Positions 58,888 to 64,000 of a stretch of 64,000 nt of DNA are shown here, piece after piece. The stretch is taken from positions 156,164 through 220,163 of the forward strand of contig NZ_FNRO01000008.1 in NCBI RefSeq assembly GCF_900107745.1, given 5' to 3'. Under the pieces are notes generated by a model. The model saw only the letters and a list, made by a program, of their open reading frames with translations. It was not told the origin of the DNA and ran no database searches. The position numbers and the translations under genes were made by a program. Source of the DNA: Variovorax sp. YR216. GTDB lineage: Bacteria; Pseudomonadota; Gammaproteobacteria; Burkholderiales; Burkholderiaceae_C. Every line of letters begins with the position of its first letter. Position 1 is the first letter of the stretch.

Positions 58888-58971
58888 CCCGCGGAACCGG
58901 CTCCGCCGGGCCGCCGGGTGCGCCCCCTTGAGGGGGTGCAGAGCCACACGAAGTGGGCGAGGCTAGGGGTG
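58888..58971 (+). repeat. 85-bp dispersed intergenic repeat, copy 2
   Basis: This copy matches 5044-5128 nearly throughout, with differences concentrated in the loops of the first two stem-loops (GGCTCCGCC and CCCCCTTGAGGGGG). It sits between the ABM terminator and the 3' end of gapA, ending 5 bp before the gapA stop. It contains no gene. Confidence 0.8.
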
Positions 58972-58976
58972 GTCCG

Positions 58977-59978
58977 TTACTTCGAAATGACTCGGACCAT
59001 CTCGAGGCACTTGTTCGAGTAGCCCCACTCGTTGTCGTACCAGCTCACGAGCTTGACGAAGGTGCCGTCGAGCGCAATGCCGGCTTCGGCGTCGAAGATC
59101 GAGGTGCGCGGGTCGCCGCGGAAGTCGGTGGCGACGACCTTGTCCTCGGTGTAGCCCAGCACGCCCTTGAGCGCGCCTTCGCTCTGCGCCTTCATCTCGG
59201 CGCAGATTTCCTTGTAGGTGGCGGCGTTCTCGAGTTCCACCGTGAGGTCGACCACCGACACGTCGGAGGTCGGCACGCGGAAGCTCATGCCCGTGAGCTT
59301 CTTGTTCAGCTCGGGGATCACCACGCCCACGGCCTTGGCGGCGCCGGTGCTCGACGGGATGATGTTCTCGAGGATGCCGCGGCCGCCGCGCCAGTCCTTG
59401 TTGCTCGGGCCGTCGACGGTCTTCTGCGTCGCGGTGGCGGCGTGCACGGTGGTCATCAGGCCGCGCTTGATGCCCCACTTGTCGTTGAGCACCTTGGCGA
59501 GCGGCGCCAGGCAGTTCGTCGTGCAGCTGGCGTTGCTGATGATCGCTTCGCCCGCGTACTTCTTGTCGTTCACGCCGTAGACGAACATGGGGGTGTCGTC
59601 CTTGCTCGGGGCCGACAGCAGCACCTTCTTGGCGCCGGCGTCGATGTGCTTCTGCGCGGTTTCCTTGGTGAGGAAGAGGCCGGTGGATTCGAGCACGATG
59701 TCCGCGCCGACTTCGTTCCACTTCAGTTGCGCGGGGTCGCGCTCCTGCGTCAGGCGGATCTTCTTGCCGTTGACGATCAGCGTGTTGCCTTCGACATTGA
59801 TCTCGCCCTGGAAGCGGCCGTGCACCGAGTCGTACTGGAGCATGTAGGCCAGGTACTCGGGTTCGAGCAGGTCGTTGATCGCGACGATCTCGATGTCGTT
59901 CTTGAAGTTCTGCACCGCGGCGCGAAGCACGTTGCGACCGATGCGACCGAAGCCGTTGATACCGAGTTTGATAGCCAT
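58977..59978 (-). CDS. gapA: Glyceraldehyde-3-phosphate dehydrogenase, type I
   Basis: A 333-residue cytoplasmic enzyme of glycolysis and gluconeogenesis. The N-terminal Rossmann motif is MAIKLGINGFGRIGRNVLRA. The catalytic Cys152 is in SNASCTTNCLAPL, and the conserved SWYDNEWGYSNK is near the C-terminus. The acidic Asp36 in AINDLL fits NAD preference. It follows the transketolase gene by 45 bp on the same strand, so the two form a central-carbon operon. Confidence 0.97.
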   Translation of the reverse strand: MAIKLGINGFGRIGRNVLRAAVQNFKNDIEIVAINDLLEPEYLAYMLQYDSVHGRFQGEINVEGNTLIVNGKKIRLTQERDPAQLKWNEVGADIVLESTGLFLTKETAQKHIDAGAKKVLLSAPSKDDTPMFVYGVNDKKYAGEAIISNASCTTNCLAPLAKVLNDKWGIKRGLMTTVHAATATQKTVDGPSNKDWRGGRGILENIIPSSTGAAKAVGVVIPELNKKLTGMSFRVPTSDVSVVDLTVELENAATYKEICAEMKAQSEGALKGVLGYTEDKVVATDFRGDPRTSIFDAEAGIALDGTFVKLVSWYDNEWGYSNKCLEMVRVISK

Positions 59979-60023
59979 GTCATTTGCTCCTGGATGATTG
60001 AAAACCGAAAGAGGCGATCGAGA

Positions 60024-62063
60024 TCAGCGCTTGAGCGCCGCTTCGACCGTGGCAGCGACGTTTTCTGCCGTGAACCCGAAATGCTTGAACAGCACGCCCG
60101 CGGGTGCCGATTCACCATAGGTGTCGATGCCGACGACGGCGGCGACACCGTACTTCCACCAGCCGTCCGTGGCGCCCATTTCCACGGCGATGCGCGGCGT
60201 TCCCTGGGGCAGGACGCTCTTCTTGTAGTCGATGCTCTGGCGGTCGAAGGTGGTGGTCGAAGGCATGGAGACCACGCGCACCGGGATCTTCTTCGCGGCC
60301 AGCAGTTCCTGGGCCTTGAGCGCCAGTTGCACTTCGGAGCCGGTCGCGATGATCACGGCCTTGGCCTTCTTGCCCTGGAGCGGCTCGGCCAGCACGTAGG
60401 CGCCCTTGCTGATGTCGCTCAGGTCGCTCTTGGGCGAGTAGGGCAGGTTCTGGCGCGACAGCAGCAGCGCGGTCGGGCGGCTGGCGTTCTGCAGCGCGAC
60501 GGCCCAGGCCACGGCGGTCTCGGCCGTGTCGCCGGGGCGCCAGACATCGAGGTTCGGGATCAGGCGCAGCGACGCGGCGTGCTCGATCGACTGGTGCGTC
60601 GGGCCGTCTTCGCCGAGGCCGATGGAGTCGTGCGTGAAGACGTGGATCACGCGCTGCTTCATCAGCGCCGCCATGCGGATCGCATTGCGGCTGTAGTCGC
60701 TGAAGGTCAGGAAGGTGCCGCCGTACGGGATGTAGCCGCCATGCAGCGCCACGCCGTTCATGATGGCCGCCATGCCGAACTCGCGCACGCCGTAGTTGAT
60801 GTGGCGACCCGGCAGGCCGTCGGGGAACTGCTCGTTGCCTTCGCTGCGCACCACCGCACCCTTGTCGTCGAAACGCAGGCTCGGCGTGCTCTTGGTGTTG
60901 GTGAGGTTCGAGCCGGTCAGGTCGGCGCTGCCGCCGAGGAGTTCGGGCAATGCGGCGGTGAAGGCTTCGAGCGCGAGCTGCGACGCCTTGCGCGACGCGA
61001 CCGTCTCGGCCTTGGTGTGCGCAGCGACGATCGTGTCCAGGGCTGTCTGGTGGAAGTTCTTCGGCAGCTCGCCCTTCATGCGGCGGGTGAACTCGTTCGC
61101 GAGATCGGGGTACGCCTGTGCGTAGGCTGCGAACTTCTCGTTCCAGGCGGCCTCGGCCTTCACGCCGGCGGCCTTGGCATCCCACTCCTGGTAGACCGCC
61201 TCGGGCAGTTCGAAGGGCGCATGCGTCCACTGCAGCGCGCTGCGGGTCAGGCCGATCTCGTCGGCGCCGAGCGGCTCGCCGTGGGCCTTGGCGGTGTTGG
61301 CGCGGTTCGGGCTGCCCTTGCCGATCTGCGTCTTGCAGATGATGAGGGTCGGCCTGTCGTCGTGCTTCTTGGCCTTCTCGATGGCCTTCGACACGTCCTT
61401 GGTGTCATGGCCGTCGATCGGGCCGATCACGTGCCAGCCGTAGGCCTTGAAGCGCTCCTCGGTGTTGTCGATGAACCAGGGCTTGACCGGGCCGTCGATG
61501 GAAATGCCGTTGTCGTCGTACAGCGCGATCAGCTTGCCGAGCTTCCATGCGCCGGCCAGCGCCGCGGCTTCGTGGCTGATGCCTTCCATCAGGCAGCCGT
61601 CGCCGAGGAAGGCGTAGGTGTGATGGTCGACGATGTCGTGGCCCTTGCGGTTGAATTCCGAAGCCAGCAGCTTCTCGGCGAGGGCGAAGCCGACCGCGTT
61701 GGTGATGCCCTGGCCCAGCGGGCCGGTGGTGGTCTCGACGCCGGGGGTGATGCCGGTTTCCGGGTGACCGGCAGTCTTGCTGTGCAGTTGGCGGAAGTGC
61801 TTCAGCTCTTCGATCGGAAGGTCGTAGCCCGTGAGATGCAGCACCGCGTAGATGAGCATCGAGGCATGGCCGTTCGACAGCACGAAACGATCGCGATCGA
61901 ACCAGTGCGGATTGGCCGGGTTGTGCTTGAGATGTTCGCCCCACAGCGCGACGGCCATGTCGGCCATTCCCATGGGTGCGCCCGGATGCCCCGAGTTTGC
62001 GAGTTGTACGGCATCCATTGCCAACGCGCGGATCGCGTTGGCCATCAAGGCTTGGTTGGCCAT
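60024..62063 (-). CDS. tkt: Transketolase
   Basis: A 679-residue thiamine-diphosphate enzyme of the pentose phosphate or Calvin-type pathways. The thiamine-binding motif begins GDGCLMEGISHEA. The N-terminus has the conserved NSGHPGAPMGMADMA, and the central pyrimidine domain carries FTHDSIGLGEDGPTHQ. Length is standard. The ATG at 62063 begins MANQALMANAIRALAMDAVQ. It is divergent from the S-adenosylmethionine decarboxylase gene and cotranscribed with gapA. Confidence 0.97.
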   Translation of the reverse strand: MANQALMANAIRALAMDAVQLANSGHPGAPMGMADMAVALWGEHLKHNPANPHWFDRDRFVLSNGHASMLIYAVLHLTGYDLPIEELKHFRQLHSKTAGHPETGITPGVETTTGPLGQGITNAVGFALAEKLLASEFNRKGHDIVDHHTYAFLGDGCLMEGISHEAAALAGAWKLGKLIALYDDNGISIDGPVKPWFIDNTEERFKAYGWHVIGPIDGHDTKDVSKAIEKAKKHDDRPTLIICKTQIGKGSPNRANTAKAHGEPLGADEIGLTRSALQWTHAPFELPEAVYQEWDAKAAGVKAEAAWNEKFAAYAQAYPDLANEFTRRMKGELPKNFHQTALDTIVAAHTKAETVASRKASQLALEAFTAALPELLGGSADLTGSNLTNTKSTPSLRFDDKGAVVRSEGNEQFPDGLPGRHINYGVREFGMAAIMNGVALHGGYIPYGGTFLTFSDYSRNAIRMAALMKQRVIHVFTHDSIGLGEDGPTHQSIEHAASLRLIPNLDVWRPGDTAETAVAWAVALQNASRPTALLLSRQNLPYSPKSDLSDISKGAYVLAEPLQGKKAKAVIIATGSEVQLALKAQELLAAKKIPVRVVSMPSTTTFDRQSIDYKKSVLPQGTPRIAVEMGATDGWWKYGVAAVVGIDTYGESAPAGVLFKHFGFTAENVAATVEAALKR

Positions 62064-62164
62064 CTGTGGCTTCCTGGGAGCAAGTTAGGGGGAACCCGGC
62101 ATTTTAGCGGGCGAGGTCGCGCCCCCTCCCGGCGGCCCGCCGATGGGCTGCTAGAGTGCCGGCC

Positions 62165-62554
62165 ATGCATGGATTGCACCTCACCGCCGATCTGCACGAT
62201 TGCCGTTGCGCGGCGCACTGGCTGCTCGACGCGCAGGCGCTTGGCGCGGCCTGCGTCGATGCGGCGGAATCGGCCGGCCTCCAGGTGGTCGGCGAGCTCT
62301 TTCACGCCTTCCCGGCCACATCGCAAGGGCCAGGGGGCGTCACGGCCACGGTGTTGCTCGCCGAATCGCATCTGTGCGTTCACACCTGGCCCGAGCAACG
62401 CGGCGTGACGCTCGATGTCTACGTGTGCAATTTTGGCGGCGACCATTCGGCGAAGGCGAGGGCGGTGATGGATTCGCTGGAGGCGCTCTTCGAGCCCCAT
62501 CACGCCGAGCGGCAAGCCTTGCAGCGCGGCTCGATCAAGGCCGAAGCCGCATGA
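62165..62554 (+). CDS. speD: S-adenosylmethionine decarboxylase proenzyme (SpeD/SpeH, class 1B)
   Basis: A 129-residue proenzyme that self-cleaves to form a pyruvoyl cofactor and makes aminopropyl donors for spermidine. The cleavage site is between Glu67 and Ser68 in LAESHLCVHTWPE, and His73 and a downstream Cys in VYVCNFGGDH complete the site. The short length is typical of the bacterial SpeH form. A GTG at 62156 could add three residues. No spermidine synthase gene is adjacent; the nucleotidyltransferase overlaps its stop by 4 bp. Confidence 0.9.
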   Translation: MHGLHLTADLHDCRCAAHWLLDAQALGAACVDAAESAGLQVVGELFHAFPATSQGPGGVTATVLLAESHLCVHTWPEQRGVTLDVYVCNFGGDHSAKARAVMDSLEALFEPHHAERQALQRGSIKAEAA

Positions 62555-63258
62555 CGAACGTGAAAGCGATGATCCTCGCCGCCGGGCGCGGCGAGCGCAT
62601 GAGGCCGCTGACGGACGCCTTGCCCAAGCCACTGCTCGAAGTCGCGGGCAAGCCCCTGATGCAATGGCCCATCGAGGCGCTGGCCGCCGGCGGGTTCACG
62701 GAGCTTGTGGTCAACACCGCGTGGCTCGGCGAGCAGATCCCGGCGCGCTTGGGCGATCGGTTCGGCGGATGCACCATCGCCTATTCGCACGAGGGCATGG
62801 ATTTCGGCGGGGCGCTCGAAACCGCCGGCGGCATCGTTCGCGCGCTGCCGATGCTGGGTGACGTCTTCTGGGTCGCCGCGGGTGATGTGTTCGCGCCGGA
62901 TTTCCGCTTCACGCGCGAGGCGGTGGAACGGTTCGTGGCGAGCGGGCATCTCGCCCATCTGTGGCTGGTGCCGAACCCGGCGCACAACCCGAAGGGTGAC
63001 TTCGGCATCGCCGACGACGGTCGCGCGCTGGGCGAGGCTTCGCGGAAGTACACCTTCTCGACGATCGCGCTGTACCGTGCCGCGTTTTTCGCACCCCCGC
63101 TCTGCGACATCGAAACCGGGAATCCGCTAGGCATCAAGGCGGCTTTGGCGCCGCTGCTGCGTGCTGCAATGGGATCCGGCCTCGTCGGTGCGGAGCTCTA
63201 CACCGGGCGCTGGGCCGATGTCGGCACGCCCGAACGGCTGGCCGAGCTGAACAGATAG
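62551..63258 (+). CDS. murU: MurU-like nucleotidyltransferase (N-acetylmuramate-1-phosphate uridylyltransferase)
   Basis: A 235-residue nucleotidyltransferase. The N-terminus MTNVKAMILAAGRGERMRPL and the PKPLLEVAGKPLMQW segment match MurU, which makes UDP-MurNAc in the cell-wall recycling route of pseudomonads and other proteobacteria. A mannose-1-phosphate guanylyltransferase is the main alternative. Its usual partner, the kinase AmgK, is not in the window. It overlaps speD by 4 bp and ends just before a strong hairpin. Confidence 0.8.
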   Translation: MTNVKAMILAAGRGERMRPLTDALPKPLLEVAGKPLMQWPIEALAAGGFTELVVNTAWLGEQIPARLGDRFGGCTIAYSHEGMDFGGALETAGGIVRALPMLGDVFWVAAGDVFAPDFRFTREAVERFVASGHLAHLWLVPNPAHNPKGDFGIADDGRALGEASRKYTFSTIALYRAAFFAPPLCDIETGNPLGIKAALAPLLRAAMGSGLVGAELYTGRWADVGTPERLAELNR

Positions 63259-63260
63259 AA

Positions 63261-63287
63261 AAACGGCCCGCTCGAAGCGGGCCGTTT
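63261..63287. terminator. Bidirectional terminator between murU and the convergent gene
   Basis: A perfect 12-bp stem, AAACGGCCCGCT/AGCGGGCCGTTT, with a 3-base loop, lies in the 59-bp gap between convergent genes. A residues on the left and T residues on the right allow termination in both directions. Confidence 0.85.
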
Positions 63288-63317
63288 CGTTCCACAGTGC
63301 CTGTCGCGAAGCGCGTG

Positions 63318-64000
63318 TCAGGGCACGTTCGACGAATTCATCTGGAAGGGCTTGCCGGGCAGCGCCATCGCACCGCCGTATTCGGCCGCGGCACCGTTGA
63401 TCGCGTTGATCGCGCAGCCGGTCGGCCACGGGCAGAGTCCGCCGTCAGCGAAGGTCACCTGGCCGTAGCGGTAGTTGCGCACCGCCTTGCCCGTGTAGTC
63501 GAGCGCGCTCAGCACGTAGTTCTCGTTGGAGAAGTTGTCCGAATCCTCCACCGCGATCAGGTCCTTCATCTCGCTGTGCTGGATCGTGCGCACGATGCTG
63601 CCGCTGTTGCCGTTCGAGGCGAAGCGCACCCAGTTGATCTTGTTGTCGCCACGGGAGGCCACGATGACCTGCTGGCTGCCCGCATCGAGGCTGGTATTGG
63701 TCGGTTCACCCTTGGAGGTCGCAAGCGACGTCGGGTTGCGGCCGATGCCCGTCACGGTGCCCACTTCGGCGATGTTGCTCGCCGGCGGATTGGCCGTCAT
63801 GTTGTAGCCGTCACCCGGCGCGAAGCCATTCAGGCTGTAGATGTGCAGCGTGCCGTCCTGCGTCGCGACCCAGGCCCGCGTCGCGTAGCGCTCGGAGACC
63901 GTGGTCTTCACCGCGGTCGGACGCGCGCCCAGCGACACCGTCTTGACCACCGTCGGCTTCTGCGAGGCTTGCACGTCGAAGGTGAACGGCCACTGGTTGG
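63318..64000 (-). CDS. Beta-propeller-like protein, partial (5' end outside window)
   Basis: The last 227 residues of a protein continuing past the right edge. The frame is open to the window end (NQWPFTFDVQAS...). The visible part has blocks typical of a beta-propeller, such as RAWVATQDGTLHIYSLNG, SQQVIVASRGDNKINWVRF and NYVLSALDYTGKAVRNYRYG. Two Cys residues near the C-terminus (GGLCPWPTGCAIN) could form a disulfide in the periplasm. No signal peptide can be checked and no family is recognised. Confidence 0.7.
   Translation of the reverse strand, partial: NQWPFTFDVQASQKPTVVKTVSLGARPTAVKTTVSERYATRAWVATQDGTLHIYSLNGFAPGDGYNMTANPPASNIAEVGTVTGIGRNPTSLATSKGEPTNTSLDAGSQQVIVASRGDNKINWVRFASNGNSGSIVRTIQHSEMKDLIAVEDSDNFSNENYVLSALDYTGKAVRNYRYGQVTFADGGLCPWPTGCAINAINGAAAEYGGAMALPGKPFQMNSSNVP

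Overview
The window is high-GC chromosomal DNA, densely packed on both strands, from a beta-proteobacterium that most resembles the Comamonadaceae (Variovorax or a close relative). The inference rests on the recA-recX pair, the 89-residue IF-1 paralogue beside dbpA, the tkt-gapA pair, the SWIB-tailed topoisomerase III, and an 85-bp intergenic repeat of a kind I recall from that family. There are no rRNA or tRNA genes, insertion sequences or CRISPR arrays.

Layout. 1-2.8 kb: a glutathione/dipeptide import locus (RpiR regulator, isoaspartyl peptidase, start of gsiA). 2.8-7.3 kb: recX-recA, a MarR regulator and a two-component system. 7.3-12.1 kb: a small membrane protein, birA and a SET-domain protein, divergent from a topoisomerase III fused to a SWIB domain, with a 33-bp alternating purine-pyrimidine tract between them. 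12-27 kb: housekeeping and accessory genes, including a degenerate DegP-like protein, infA-dbpA, a TetR/extradiol dioxygenase/cytochrome c locus, a DinG-type helicase with an N-terminal nuclease-like domain, an atypical NRAMP transporter and an SDR pseudogene. 27.2-34.6 kb: one 2458-residue autotransporter with five exact-period 204-bp repeats. 34.9-47.8 kb: slyD, pirin, LysR/transporter, aldo-keto reductase, lhr, acuI, a flavin monooxygenase and an FHA protein.

47.8-56.9 kb is the most coherent system: a complete aerobic carbon monoxide dehydrogenase operon, coxM-coxS-coxL-coxG-coxD-coxE-xdhC-mocA, all on the minus strand and mostly overlapping or nearly abutting. CoxL carries the form I active-site motif AYRCSFR (Cys386). 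Just upstream, on the same strand, lies a PAS-LytTR regulator with the residues expected of the CO sensor RcoM (His53, Cys70, Met80). The rcoM-coxM gap holds three direct repeats 20-21 bp apart, the operator layout described for RcoM. Together these predict CO-induced oxidation of CO to CO2, with MocA, XdhC, CoxD and CoxE maturing the Mo/Cu cofactor and CoxG linking the enzyme to the membrane.

57-64 kb: an oxidoreductase-like small protein, a TetR/VOC pair, an antibiotic-biosynthesis-type monooxygenase, gapA, tkt, S-adenosylmethionine decarboxylase, a MurU-like nucleotidyltransferase, and a secreted-type protein cut by the window edge. Start codons were chosen from family length, Shine-Dalgarno sequences and overlaps with neighbours. 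All functions are assigned by motif recognition without database searches.
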